64,000 nucleotides of DNA. It comes from Saccharothrix coeruleofusca (GTDB lineage Bacteria > Actinomycetota > Actinomycetes > Mycobacteriales > Pseudonocardiaceae). A model generated the notes under the pieces. It saw only the letters and a program-made list of their open reading frames with translations. It was not told the DNA's origin and did not search any database. The stretch is from NCBI RefSeq assembly GCF_014648515.1, contig NZ_BMRG01000004.1:600522-664521 (forward strand). The letters run 5' to 3'. Below, piece by piece: positions 41,385-49,868 of this stretch (positions are counted from its first letter, which is position 1; each line of letters opens with the position of its first letter). The position numbers and the translations under genes were made by a program.

Positions 41385-41729
41385 ATGGAACCAGCTCAGT
41401 GGCTGGCGGACTACCGGGAACGCCTCGAACGCGCGGCACGCGGTGCGCGCGCGGCGAGCGCGGGCTTGCGCGAGGTGGGGGCGACCGCGACGTCGCCGCG
41501 CGGGGAGGTCAGCGTCACGGTGACCGCCGGGGGCGTGCTCGACCGGGTCGGCCTGACCCCGGCGGCGCGCAGGCTGGAAGTGGACGCACTGGCCCTGCTG
41601 ATCGTCTCCACCGCGCGCGAGGCCCAGCGGCTGGCGGGCGCGCGGGCGGCCGAGGTGGTGGCGGAGCACCTCGGCGAAGGTGAGGCGCTGACCCGGATCA
41701 CCGCGCACCTGCCGGAGGCCGCGCGATGA
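41385..41729 (+). CDS. YbaB/EbfC-family-like protein
   Basis: The predicted protein of 114 aa has a coiled N-terminus (DYRERLERAARGARAASAGLREV), a short sheet (GEVSVTVTAGGVLDRVGLTPAAR) and a C-terminal helix. This is the YbaB/EbfC DNA-binding-like fold that is often encoded inside actinomycete ESX-type clusters. Its role there is unknown. ATG preceded by AGGAGAAGGG. Confidence 0.75.
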   Translation: MEPAQWLADYRERLERAARGARAASAGLREVGATATSPRGEVSVTVTAGGVLDRVGLTPAARRLEVDALALLIVSTAREAQRLAGARAAEVVAEHLGEGEALTRITAHLPEAAR

Positions 41730-42052
41730 CCGGTGCCTTCTCCGCCGACCCCGAGCGGCTGCGCGCCCACGCGAGCGGCCTGGCGGGTTACGCCGACCGA
41801 CTGGCCGCCACAGGTGCCCGACTGCCCGACGGGCTCGGCGAGCAATCGCTCGGTGCCTTCACCGGCTTCCTCACCGCCGGGTTGGGCGCCGCGATGGCCG
41901 CCACGCTCGACGCATTCACCCACGCTGCGTCCACTGTGGACGCGGTGGGCACCGGCCTGCGGCGCACGGCCGAGGACTACCAGCGCACCGACGACGACCA
42001 GGCAGCCGGGTTCGCCCGCCTCGACGAGAACGCGGCAGGGGGTGCCCGGTGA
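41726..42052 (+). CDS. EspC-like type VII target protein
   Basis: The predicted 108-aa protein has two long helices (LRAHASGLAGYADRLAATG; AAMAATLDAFTHAASTVDAVGTGLRRTAEDYQRTDDD). The AEDYQRTDDD end fits the YxxxD/E-type secretion signal seen in ESX substrates. ATG overlaps the YbaB stop (ATGA), and the gene ends GTGA into the next. Confidence 0.7.
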   Translation: MTGAFSADPERLRAHASGLAGYADRLAATGARLPDGLGEQSLGAFTGFLTAGLGAAMAATLDAFTHAASTVDAVGTGLRRTAEDYQRTDDDQAAGFARLDENAAGGAR

Positions 42053-42852
42053 CCACGGCGCTGGACCGGCCCGCCGCGCGGATCGGCGACCTGCTCACCG
42101 GGCTGCGCGCCACCGGCGAGGCCATCAGCGGCAAGCAGTGGCTCTCCGACGAGCTGGCGGGCGGACCGGCCGCCCCGCTCGACGCGCTCGGCTCGACCGA
42201 GCGACCGCTGTCGGCCCTGGACGAGGCGGGCTTCGGCTTCCTCACTCCGTTGATCTCGTTCCTGGAGGAGCCGCTGGACCGGTTGCGCGGCGACCCCGAC
42301 GCCGTGGCGGGCGGCGCGGCCGAGTTCGACCGGGCCGCCGGGGAGGCCACGGCCGTGGCCGAGGAGTACCGCTCCTCGGCTGGCGACCAGACCGACCAGT
42401 GGTCCGGCAGTGCCGCCTCGGACTACCTCAGGACCGGCACCGAACTGGCCGACGGCGTCCTCTCCATCGCCGAGACCTCGCTCACCGCGGCCAAGGCCCT
42501 GGTCGGCGCGGGCGAGGTGGTGGCACAGGTGGTCGCCACCACCACCGGGCTGATCGCCGAGGCGGTCGCCGAGATCGGGCCGATCATGGCCAAGGCGGTC
42601 GCCGAGGCCCCGGCGACCTTCGGGCAGAGCCTCGCGGTGGCGATCCCGCAGTGCGTGCGGATCGCCGTGGACTGCGGCGTGCGCATCGCCGCGCAGCTGG
42701 CCGCGCTGCTGACCAGCGGCGAGAACCTGATCAAACTCATCGAGGGCGCGCTCGGCGTGCTCAGCGTGGTCAAGGAGGTCCTGTCGTTCATCAGCGAGCG
42801 GAGCGAGAGCACCACGCCGGACACCGACCCCACTTCGGAGGAACCCGCATGA
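42049..42852 (+). CDS. WXG100-type protein with hydrophobic tail
   Basis: The 267-aa protein has a WXG hairpin in the first half (AVAEEYRSSAGDQTDQWSGSAASDYL, WxG at ~residue 118). A long hydrophobic/amphipathic helix follows (VVAQVVATTTGLIAEAVAEIGPIMAKAVAE), and LAALLTSGENLIKLIEGALGVLSVVKEVL near the C-terminus. This is a possible ESX-secreted effector or pore-like protein. GTG overlaps the previous stop. Confidence 0.7.
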   Translation: MTTALDRPAARIGDLLTGLRATGEAISGKQWLSDELAGGPAAPLDALGSTERPLSALDEAGFGFLTPLISFLEEPLDRLRGDPDAVAGGAAEFDRAAGEATAVAEEYRSSAGDQTDQWSGSAASDYLRTGTELADGVLSIAETSLTAAKALVGAGEVVAQVVATTTGLIAEAVAEIGPIMAKAVAEAPATFGQSLAVAIPQCVRIAVDCGVRIAAQLAALLTSGENLIKLIEGALGVLSVVKEVLSFISERSESTTPDTDPTSEEPA

Positions 42853-43958
42853 CCAGGAGATCCCCAGCCCGGCTGATCGCGCTCGCCTGCGCGCTCGCCG
42901 CCTGCCTCACCACTCCGGCGGTCGCCACCGCCGCGCCGGACGACCACACCGCGACCCAAGCCCTGCTCGACCGGTACCGGTCGCAGGCCGGACCGGGCGC
43001 TGCCCTGCACGCCGGGGACCGCGCCGGGACGTGGACGCTGAGCAGCGGCACCGCGGTGGTGAACCAGAGCCGACCGATCACCTCCGACGACCACTTCCGC
43101 ATCGGCAGCCAGACCAAGACCTTCACCGCGGCGGTGGTGTTACAGCTCGTCGACGAGGGCGCGGTCGAGCTGGACGCACCGATCAGCCGGTACCTGCCCG
43201 GCGTGGTCACCGGCAACTACGACGGCGACGCCATCACCGTCCGCCAGCTCCTCCAGCACACCAGTGGCCTGGTCCGCGACGTCCGCGACGCCGCCGCGGG
43301 CTCGGACGGGACCTACGCGCTGGCCGAGCTGGTCCGCTCGGCGATGGACGAGCGGGCGCAGTTCCCGCCGGGCACCGCCCAGGGCTACTCCAACGTGGGA
43401 TACCTGGTGCTGGGGATGCTCGTCGAGCGGATCACCGGCGAACCGGTCGGCACCGCGATCACCGAGCGCGTCATCACACCGCTCGGGCTGGACGAGACCT
43501 CATTCCCGGCACCGGGCGTGCGCGCCCTGGACACCCCCTACCTGCCCGGCTACGTCGGCGGCAGGCTGGGGCCGCTGTTCTTCTGGGTCGAGGCCACCAC
43601 CGCGATCGAGCTGTCGTTCTGGAGCAGCGCCGGGGCGATGGCGTCCACCCCGGAGGACCTGGCGGCGTTCTACCGGGCGCTGCTCGACGGCCGGGTCGTC
43701 TCGGCGGCCGCGCTCGCCGAGATGCGGCGGACCTTCCAGCCCGCCGACGTCTACGGCCTCGCCCTGACGCGCGTGTCCCTGTCGTGCGGCGGCTCGGCGT
43801 GGGGGCACAACGGCATACTGCCGACCGGGCACAACTCGACCACGCTGGTCACCGACGACGGCCGGTTCGCGTCGGTGGTCACCAACACCAACATCGTCAA
43901 CGCCACGCCGTCCGCGGTCGACGTGCTGGACTCCGCGCTGTGCGAGGGGCAGTCGTGA
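42849..43958 (+). CDS. Secreted class C beta-lactamase-family serine hydrolase
   Basis: The 369-aa protein has a signal peptide (RLIALACALAACLTTPAVATAAP, ~30 aa). Catalytic motifs: SQTK (SxxK), YSN (YxN) and HNG (KTG equivalent). This is the serine beta-lactamase/D-alanyl-D-alanine carboxypeptidase (PF00144) group; it may act on peptidoglycan peptides or esters. It is translated from ATG overlapping the WXG stop (ATGA), so it belongs to the same operon. Confidence 0.85.
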   Translation: MTRRSPARLIALACALAACLTTPAVATAAPDDHTATQALLDRYRSQAGPGAALHAGDRAGTWTLSSGTAVVNQSRPITSDDHFRIGSQTKTFTAAVVLQLVDEGAVELDAPISRYLPGVVTGNYDGDAITVRQLLQHTSGLVRDVRDAAAGSDGTYALAELVRSAMDERAQFPPGTAQGYSNVGYLVLGMLVERITGEPVGTAITERVITPLGLDETSFPAPGVRALDTPYLPGYVGGRLGPLFFWVEATTAIELSFWSSAGAMASTPEDLAAFYRALLDGRVVSAAALAEMRRTFQPADVYGLALTRVSLSCGGSAWGHNGILPTGHNSTTLVTDDGRFASVVTNTNIVNATPSAVDVLDSALCEGQS

Positions 43959-45013
43959 AGAAGCTGACCGCACTGGCCGCCATCACCGCGCTCGGCCTGC
44001 CCGTGCCCACCGCCCGAGCGGACGGTGCGCCGCCCGCGTTCACCGACGGGCACGGGCTGACCGTGGTGGCACAGCCCAGGTGGGTGGACCACAACGAGCG
44101 CACGTTCGTGCTCACCGTGCGGACCGGGCAGGTGCCCGCGTACTCGGTGCTGCCGGGCCAGGTCTCCGGGGAGCACAGCGTCGTGGTGACGCTGCCGGAG
44201 GACTACGCCGTCTCCGGTGCCACCCGCTACCCGGTGCACTACCACCTGCACGGGCACCCCGACCGCCCGGACACCGCCGCGAACCAGCGGCTGTTCGAGG
44301 AGCCCACGGTCGGTGTCCCGCTGATCACGGTGGCGCCCAACGGTTCCGGCCGGGGCTGGTACTCGAACTGGGTCGCCCCGCCTGCCGGTCTGCGTCCGCA
44401 GAACTGGGAGAACTTCCACCTCGACCAGCTGATCCCGTTCATCGACGCGAACCTGCGCACCATCCCGACCCGCGACGGCCGGGCCGTCTCCGGGCACTCC
44501 ATGGGCGGCTTCGGCGCGTTCCACTACGCCGAGCACCGACCGGAGCTGTTCGGCTACGTCGGCAGCTTCTCCGGCGGGCTGGACCTGCTCAGCCAGGAGC
44601 AGCGGGCGGCGGTCGTGGCGACCACGCAACTGCCCGGCAGCGGCACGCCGACCGTCCCGGTGGACGCCATCTTCGGTCCCCCGGTGTGGCCGCTGGACGG
44701 CGTGTGGAACGCGCAGAGCCCCGCCCAGCACGTCGGCGCGCTGCGCGGCACGGGAGTGGCGATGTACACCGGCGACGGCGGGGACCTCCTCGTGGACCCC
44801 GTGCGGGCGGTGACCGAGAACCGGGCGCGGGCGACCAACCTCGTCGCCCGTGACCACCTGCTCGCCGCGGGCATCCCGCACACCTTCGTCGACTACGGCG
44901 ACGGCAGCGGCTGGGCCGAGGGGTGCACCGGCAAGCACGCGCAGCTGCCCTGCTTGCTGGCCGACATGGAGCACTTCGTGTCCCTGCTCATGGGGACACT
45001 CACCCACCCGTGA
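43955..45013 (+). CDS. Secreted esterase, antigen-85/esterase-D-like
   Basis: The 352-aa protein has a short signal peptide (MKKLTALAAITALGLPVPTARA). The alpha/beta-hydrolase core carries the nucleophile motif SGHSMGGFGAFHYAEHRPELF and an Asp/His pair later (PHTFVDYGDGSGWAEG; DMEHFVS). The substrate is unknown. GTG overlaps the previous stop. It closes the operon and a strong hairpin follows. Confidence 0.83.
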   Translation: MKKLTALAAITALGLPVPTARADGAPPAFTDGHGLTVVAQPRWVDHNERTFVLTVRTGQVPAYSVLPGQVSGEHSVVVTLPEDYAVSGATRYPVHYHLHGHPDRPDTAANQRLFEEPTVGVPLITVAPNGSGRGWYSNWVAPPAGLRPQNWENFHLDQLIPFIDANLRTIPTRDGRAVSGHSMGGFGAFHYAEHRPELFGYVGSFSGGLDLLSQEQRAAVVATTQLPGSGTPTVPVDAIFGPPVWPLDGVWNAQSPAQHVGALRGTGVAMYTGDGGDLLVDPVRAVTENRARATNLVARDHLLAAGIPHTFVDYGDGSGWAEGCTGKHAQLPCLLADMEHFVSLLMGTLTHP

Positions 45014-45024
45014 GCCCCACCGCG

Positions 45025-45063
45025 CCGATCACCGGGTGTCGCGTTCCGGCCCCCGGTGATCGG
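45025..45063 (+). terminator. Strong hairpin closing the type VII-like operon
   Basis: CCGATCACCGGG (45025-45036) and CCCGGTGATCGG (45052-45063) form a perfect 12-bp stem, about 12 bases after the esterase stop codon. Confidence 0.7.
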
Positions 45064-45243
45064 CATGCCGCGCTCGCCTCGCCGGAGGCGCTGGAGCACG
45101 GCCGCCACGAGTGGAGAACCGCCGGACCGCGCGGAAGGTACACCTCGGTCGCCCGGTCCTCCAGTGCGGTCGGGACCGGCGGGCAGCCGGCCGGGTTCAC
45201 CGGGGCAACATTGTGACGGACGACACTTCGGGCGGGGATTCGC

Positions 45244-45249
45244 GATACA
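45244..45249 (+). promoter_or_regulatory. -10 element of the class V gene
   Basis: GATACA lies about ten bases before the ATG at 45260 with no clear Shine-Dalgarno, fitting a leaderless or near-leaderless transcript. No good -35 is visible. The rest of the 45064-45243 gap shows nothing else. Confidence 0.4.
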
Positions 45250-45259
45250 CCATGGCGAG

Positions 45260-46942
45260 ATGACGGTTCCGAACGAACTAGGCGGAGCCCCGGTCGACCT
45301 CTTGCTGGAACGCATCCGACGAGGAGTCGTCGGCGAGGGGTGGACCCTCGACGGCCCGTACGGCAGGCGGCGGATCACCTACGCCGACTACACCGCCTCC
45401 GGCCGCGCGCTGGACTTCATCGAGGACTTCATCCGCCACCAGGTGCTGCCCCACTACGCCAACACCCACACCGAGAGCTCCGGCACCGGCTTGCGGACCG
45501 GGCGGCTGCGCGAGCAGGCCCGGCTGCTCATCCGCGACTCGGTCGGCGGTACCGAGGACGACCTGGTGATCTTCTGCGGCTCCGGGGCCACCGCGGCGAT
45601 CACCAAGCTGATCGGCGTCCTGGAGCTGCGCATCCCGCGCGGGCTCGACCACCGGATTCCCACCGACCGGCGACCCGTGGTGTTCGTCGGGCCGTACGAG
45701 CACCACTCCAACGAGCTGCCATGGCGGGAGTCCATCGCCGACGTCGTCGTCATCGGTGAGGACGGCGGGGGACGTGTGGACGCCGCGCAGCTGGCCGAGC
45801 AGCTCGCCCGGCACGCGGACCGCCCCTTGCGGATCGGGAGCTTCTCCGCGGCCTCCAACGTCACCGGGACGCTGACCGACACCGACCGGATCGCCGCCCT
45901 GCTGCACGAGCACGGCGCGCTGTCGTTCTGGGACTACGCCGCGGCCGGGCCGCACGTGCCGATCCGCGTGCGCGAGAGCGCACCGGGACGGCGGGACCAC
46001 AAGGACGCGATCTTCCTGTCGCCGCACAAGTTCATCGGTGGGCCGCAGACCCCCGGCGTGCTGGTGGTCCGCCGCGGGCTGGTCGCCAACGCCGTGCCGA
46101 CCGCGCCCGGCGGCGGCACCGTCGCGTTCGTCGGCCCCACCAGCCACCACTACCTGGACGACCCGGTCGCCAGGGAGGAGGGCGGCACACCGGCCATCGT
46201 CGAGTCGATCCGCGCGGCACTGGCGTTCGCCCTCAAGGACGCCGTCGGCGCCGAGCTGATCCAGGCGCGCGAGGAGCGGCTGTGGCACCACGCGCTGCGG
46301 CGGTGGCGGGCCGAACCGAACATCCAGGTCCTCGGTGACCAGCGCTCCGCCCGGCTGTCCATCGCGTCCTTCCTCATCCGGGCGGGTCGGGATCGGTACC
46401 TGCACCACAACTTCGTCGTGGCCGTGCTCAACGACCTGTTCGGCATCCAGGCGCGCGGCGGTTGCTCGTGCGCCGGTCCCTACGGGCACCGGCTGCTGGC
46501 CATCGACGCCGAGCGGTCCCGCGCCTACGAGGACCAGGTGCGGCGCGGGTGCCACGGGGTGAAACCAGGCTGGGTGCGGCTGAACTTCAACTACTTCATC
46601 TCCGACACCGTCCGCGACTACCTCGTCGAGGCCGTCGCGCTGATCGCCCGGTACGGCGGGCGCCTGCTCACCGATTACCTCTTCGAGCCCGAGACCGGCC
46701 TGTGGCGCCACCGCGCCGCGCTGGGAACACCGGTGCCACTGCCCGACCTGCGGCGGGCCGCGGTCGAAGGCGCGGTGCCCGACGAGGCGCGCCTGGGCGA
46801 GGACGCCCTCGCCCGCCACCTGGCGGACGCCCGGCGCCTGCTGGCGGCTCGCGCCGACCCGGCCGAGGAGGACCCCGCCGGGCCTGCCGCGGACTTCGAG
46901 GCGCTGCGCTGGTTCCCGCTCCCCCGCGCCTGCCTGGCCTGA
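45260..46942 (+). CDS. Class V PLP enzyme, SufS/cysteine-desulfurase-like
   Basis: The protein of 560 aa has the class V core: YADYTASGRALDFIEDFI, CGSGATAAITKL, GPYEHHSNELPWRE (His over PLP), the Asp in FWDYAAAGPHV and the PLP Lys in SPHKFIGGPQTPG. GGCSCAGPYGHRLL gives a Cys at the desulfurase position. The C-terminus is longer than SufS (~130 extra residues). It may supply sulfur or perform a lyase reaction for the adjacent lipopeptide cluster, or be unrelated; it is convergent with that cluster. Confidence 0.82.
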   Translation: MTVPNELGGAPVDLLLERIRRGVVGEGWTLDGPYGRRRITYADYTASGRALDFIEDFIRHQVLPHYANTHTESSGTGLRTGRLREQARLLIRDSVGGTEDDLVIFCGSGATAAITKLIGVLELRIPRGLDHRIPTDRRPVVFVGPYEHHSNELPWRESIADVVVIGEDGGGRVDAAQLAEQLARHADRPLRIGSFSAASNVTGTLTDTDRIAALLHEHGALSFWDYAAAGPHVPIRVRESAPGRRDHKDAIFLSPHKFIGGPQTPGVLVVRRGLVANAVPTAPGGGTVAFVGPTSHHYLDDPVAREEGGTPAIVESIRAALAFALKDAVGAELIQAREERLWHHALRRWRAEPNIQVLGDQRSARLSIASFLIRAGRDRYLHHNFVVAVLNDLFGIQARGGCSCAGPYGHRLLAIDAERSRAYEDQVRRGCHGVKPGWVRLNFNYFISDTVRDYLVEAVALIARYGGRLLTDYLFEPETGLWRHRAALGTPVPLPDLRRAAVEGAVPDEARLGEDALARHLADARRLLAARADPAEEDPAGPAADFEALRWFPLPRACLA

Positions 46943-46944
46943 GC

Positions 46945-46970
46945 GCTCTCCGCCCACCGCACGAGAGAGC
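46945..46970. terminator. Hairpin between convergent genes
   Basis: GCTCTC (46945-46950) and GAGAGC (46965-46970) form a 6-bp stem in the 62-bp gap between the class V gene and the leftward NRPS cluster. Confidence 0.35.
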
Positions 46971-47004
46971 ACGAAGGTTGTCCGGGGAACAGCCCTTTGG
47001 GCCG

Positions 47005-48567
47005 TCATGGACCCGCCGGTCCGGGTCGGCGACCTGTCGGGGGGAACCGGTGGGCGAGACGTCCGAGGACGACGCGGTCGAGCTTTCCGTTGGCTGTCAG
47101 AGGGAAACAGTCCAACACTCGCACCACCGCGGGAACGAGGTAGGACGGAAGCGTCCGCGCCAGGTGCTCCTGCACACCCCGCGGGTCCGGCTCGTCGGTG
47201 GCGTTCCCCTCTTCGCAGAGGTAGAACAGGGCCAGTCCGGTGACCGTGCCGTCCTGGTCGTCGATCGGAACCACCACGCAGTTGTGGACGCCGGGCACGT
47301 CGAAGGCGGCGTTCTCCACCTCGCCCGGTTCCACCCGGTGGCCGCGGATCTTCAGTTGCCGATCGGCCCGGCCTCGGAAGTGGAGCGTGCCGTGCTCGTC
47401 GGTCAGTCCGAGATCACCGGTCCGGTAGGCGCGGACGAGCTGCCCGTTGACGCCGATCATCCTGAACTGCTGGCGGGTGTGCTCCGGGTCGTGCAGGTAG
47501 CCGGTGGCCAGCCCTTGGCCGGTGATCCAGATCTCGCCCACGGTGCCCGGCGGGCACCGGTTCCCATCCCGTCCCAGGAGGACCACCTCGGTCCCCGGCA
47601 CTGCCGTGCCCACCGGGATGCCTCCGGGGATCAGGCAGTCCTCGGGCCTGATGCGGTGGACAGTGGTGAACATCGTGTTCTCGGCTGGTCCGTACCCGTT
47701 GAACAACGGCGTGCGCGGGTGATGCCGCAGGAAGGTCGCGACGTGTCGCGGGGAGAGCTTCTCACCACCGATGTACACGTGCCCGAGCCCGGCGAAGCAC
47801 CCCGGATCCTCGTCCACCATGAGGTTGAACAGCGATGTGGTCAGGAACAGGGTCGTCACGCCGAGTTCGCCCACCGCGCGACGCAGGTCGTCGGGCAGCA
47901 GGTAATCGCTGTCAGTGACAACGCTGGTCGCGCCGCTGGTCAGCGGTCCCCATACCTCGAAAGCGTACATGTCCCAGGCGGGCGAGGCCGCTTGGGGCAT
48001 CACATGACCAGGGCCGAAACCGGGCAGCCCTCCGTGCCCGAAGAGCCTGGTCACCGCCGCGTGCGGAGCGACCACCCCCTTGGGCACGCCTGTGGTCCCG
48101 GAAGTGAAGAACACGGTGGCCGGGTCGTGCGGGGCCACCGGCACCGCGACCGACTTCCGCGCTCCCGCCGCCACCTCGTGCAGGTCTTCGTCCGGCACGG
48201 CGAACACGGGGCGGTTCCAGGCCTCCGCCTCAGCGGATCCGGCCGGGACGGCGGACAAACGCGGCCGGATCCAGCGCAGGAGCTTCTCGATCCTGTCGCG
48301 CGGCCACCGCCTGTCCAGCGATGTGTAGGCGGCACCGCACTTCAGGATGCCCAATTGGAGAGCCACGGTCTGGGGTGTCCGGAACATCAGCACCGGAATC
48401 AGGTCCCCGCGGGTCACCCCCTGAGCGGCCAGGCGTGTGGCGAAGGCGTCGGCGGCCGCGTCGAGGGTTCGGAAGCTGACCGGACGGCCGCGGTACACCA
48501 ATGCCGGGGCGTACGGCCGCTCGACGGCATGCCGGGCCACGGCCTCGTGGATGACGCGATCAGACAT
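47005..48567 (-). CDS. Stand-alone NRPS adenylation domain
   Basis: The 520-aa protein has A3 FFTSGTTGVPKG, A5 FNGYGPAENTM, A7/A8 YRTGDLGLTDEHG...GRADRQLKIRGHRVEPGEVE, and A10 NGKLDR (Lys). It has no carrier or condensation domain, so it must load a carrier in trans. By hand alignment the specificity residues read roughly D-M-F-L-I-G-G-M-F-K; D235 argues for an alpha-amino acid, but I cannot name it. ATG 48567 is preferred over the longer frame (48621). Its start overlaps the stop of the 60-aa ORF, so it is probably translated with it. Confidence 0.88.
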   Translation of the reverse strand: MSDRVIHEAVARHAVERPYAPALVYRGRPVSFRTLDAAADAFATRLAAQGVTRGDLIPVLMFRTPQTVALQLGILKCGAAYTSLDRRWPRDRIEKLLRWIRPRLSAVPAGSAEAEAWNRPVFAVPDEDLHEVAAGARKSVAVPVAPHDPATVFFTSGTTGVPKGVVAPHAAVTRLFGHGGLPGFGPGHVMPQAASPAWDMYAFEVWGPLTSGATSVVTDSDYLLPDDLRRAVGELGVTTLFLTTSLFNLMVDEDPGCFAGLGHVYIGGEKLSPRHVATFLRHHPRTPLFNGYGPAENTMFTTVHRIRPEDCLIPGGIPVGTAVPGTEVVLLGRDGNRCPPGTVGEIWITGQGLATGYLHDPEHTRQQFRMIGVNGQLVRAYRTGDLGLTDEHGTLHFRGRADRQLKIRGHRVEPGEVENAAFDVPGVHNCVVVPIDDQDGTVTGLALFYLCEEGNATDEPDPRGVQEHLARTLPSYLVPAVVRVLDCFPLTANGKLDRVVLGRLAHRFPPTGRRPGPAGP

Positions 48568-48742
48568 GGCCCGCGTCCCCGCCTTGCACGGGTGCGCTCC
48601 CCGGCGCATCCGTCCCACCATGCGGCCAGACCGCCGGGCCCGCGATCAACTGCCCGGTGCGGCGGGTGGCCTCGCGATCGTCCAGGAAGCCCTCGGCGGT
48701 GGCAAGCGTGGGGTCTGCGGAGCCCCTGCGGGGGTGGTTCAT
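48560..48742 (-). CDS. Hypothetical 60-aa protein in the lipopeptide cluster
   Basis: The ATG at 48742 follows GGAGAG by three bases and the frame ends eight bases inside the start of the A-domain gene. The product is polar (MNHPRRGSADPTLATAEGFLDD at the start; PAVWPHGGTDAPGSAP near the end) with no carrier-protein motif, membrane span or known domain. It may be a coupling ORF or a small accessory protein. Confidence 0.45.
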   Translation of the reverse strand: MNHPRRGSADPTLATAEGFLDDREATRRTGQLIAGPAVWPHGGTDAPGSAPVQGGDAGHV

Positions 48743-48769
48743 GGTCTCTCCAGGTGGGTCAGGGGCGCA

Positions 48770-49816
48770 TCAGGACCGGCAGAGCTGACGGAGCTCGTCG
48801 AGGTGGTTCAACCCGTTCAGCACGTCGACGGCAGGCAGTCCGAAATCGATCAGGCAGGCCACCTCGTCGACCCCGACGCCGCGCAGCCTGTCCACCAGCT
48901 TCCGCCCCTTCTCGACATCGCCCAGCAGGCCGTTCTCGGCGTAGTACCGGTCGAAGGCGTTCTGGACCAGGAAGTCGACGTCGGTCGGACGCATCGTGGC
49001 CGGATCGAACTGCTGCGCCCCCTTGTTCCCGGAACCCGCGAACAGGTTGAGCGAGCTGCGCAGGTACGCGCAGAGCGGGCCTCGCACCTGCTCCCGGACC
49101 TCGTCGTCGCTGTCACCCAGAAAGGTGTGAACCATCAGCGCCACGTGCCCGTGACCGCCACCGGTCGCCGCGCGGAACTCGGCACGGTACTGCTGGATCT
49201 TGTGATCGAGCTCTTCGACGTCCTGCCAGAGCAGGTGGGTGAGCAGCCCCGCCCCGATGCGGCCCGCCCGCCGGAACGTCTCGACGTCACCACTGCTGGT
49301 GATCCAGACCGGCAACTCCGCCTGCACGGGAGGTGGGAAGACCCGGACGCGCTTGTGGGCTCCGGTTCCGTCGACGACGTCGAGGTCCTCCCCCCGCCAC
49401 AGGCGGCGCACCGCCTGCGCGTGCTCGAAGACCAACTCGCGGCGCCGGGAGTAGTTCTCCGGGGTGAAGGAGAAATCGACCGCGCTCCAGCCGGAGGCGA
49501 ACGAAACCCCCACCCGGCCATGGGAGAGGTTGTCGACGACAGCCCACTCCTCGGTCATCCGCGCGGGATGGTGCGCGGGAGCGACCACGCTGCCCGCGCG
49601 AATGGCGACTCGCTCGGTGACGGCCGCTATCGCCGCGCCGGTGACCGCGGGGTTGGGGTAGAGCCCACCGAACTGGTGGAAATGCCGTTCGGGGGTCCAC
49701 ACGGCGCTGAAACCGTGCGTGTCGGCGAACCGGGCCCCTGCCAACAACAACCCGTAGCGATCCCCCTCGTCCACTGTGGTGCTGTCGGCGGAGAAGTAGA
49801 ACAGTCCGAAGTCCAT
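48770..49816 (-). CDS. Luciferase-like monooxygenase of the natural-product (LLM) type
   Basis: The 348-aa protein matches the secondary-metabolism LLM group: MDFGLFYFSAD, FSAVWTPERHFHQFGGLYPNPA, RIAIRAGSVVAPAHHPARMTEEWAVVDNLSHGRVGVSFASGW. It uses reduced flavin and oxygen. In PKS/NRPS clusters such enzymes hydroxylate or oxidatively rearrange carrier-bound chains. ATG 49816 has AAAGGAG upstream; the longer frame to 49894 is unlikely. Confidence 0.88.
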   Translation of the reverse strand: MDFGLFYFSADSTTVDEGDRYGLLLAGARFADTHGFSAVWTPERHFHQFGGLYPNPAVTGAAIAAVTERVAIRAGSVVAPAHHPARMTEEWAVVDNLSHGRVGVSFASGWSAVDFSFTPENYSRRRELVFEHAQAVRRLWRGEDLDVVDGTGAHKRVRVFPPPVQAELPVWITSSGDVETFRRAGRIGAGLLTHLLWQDVEELDHKIQQYRAEFRAATGGGHGHVALMVHTFLGDSDDEVREQVRGPLCAYLRSSLNLFAGSGNKGAQQFDPATMRPTDVDFLVQNAFDRYYAENGLLGDVEKGRKLVDRLRGVGVDEVACLIDFGLPAVDVLNGLNHLDELRQLCRS

Positions 49817-49868
49817 CGTCAGGAACTCCTTTCGCACACGCCGGTCCGCATCGGCCAGTTGTCGCCGC

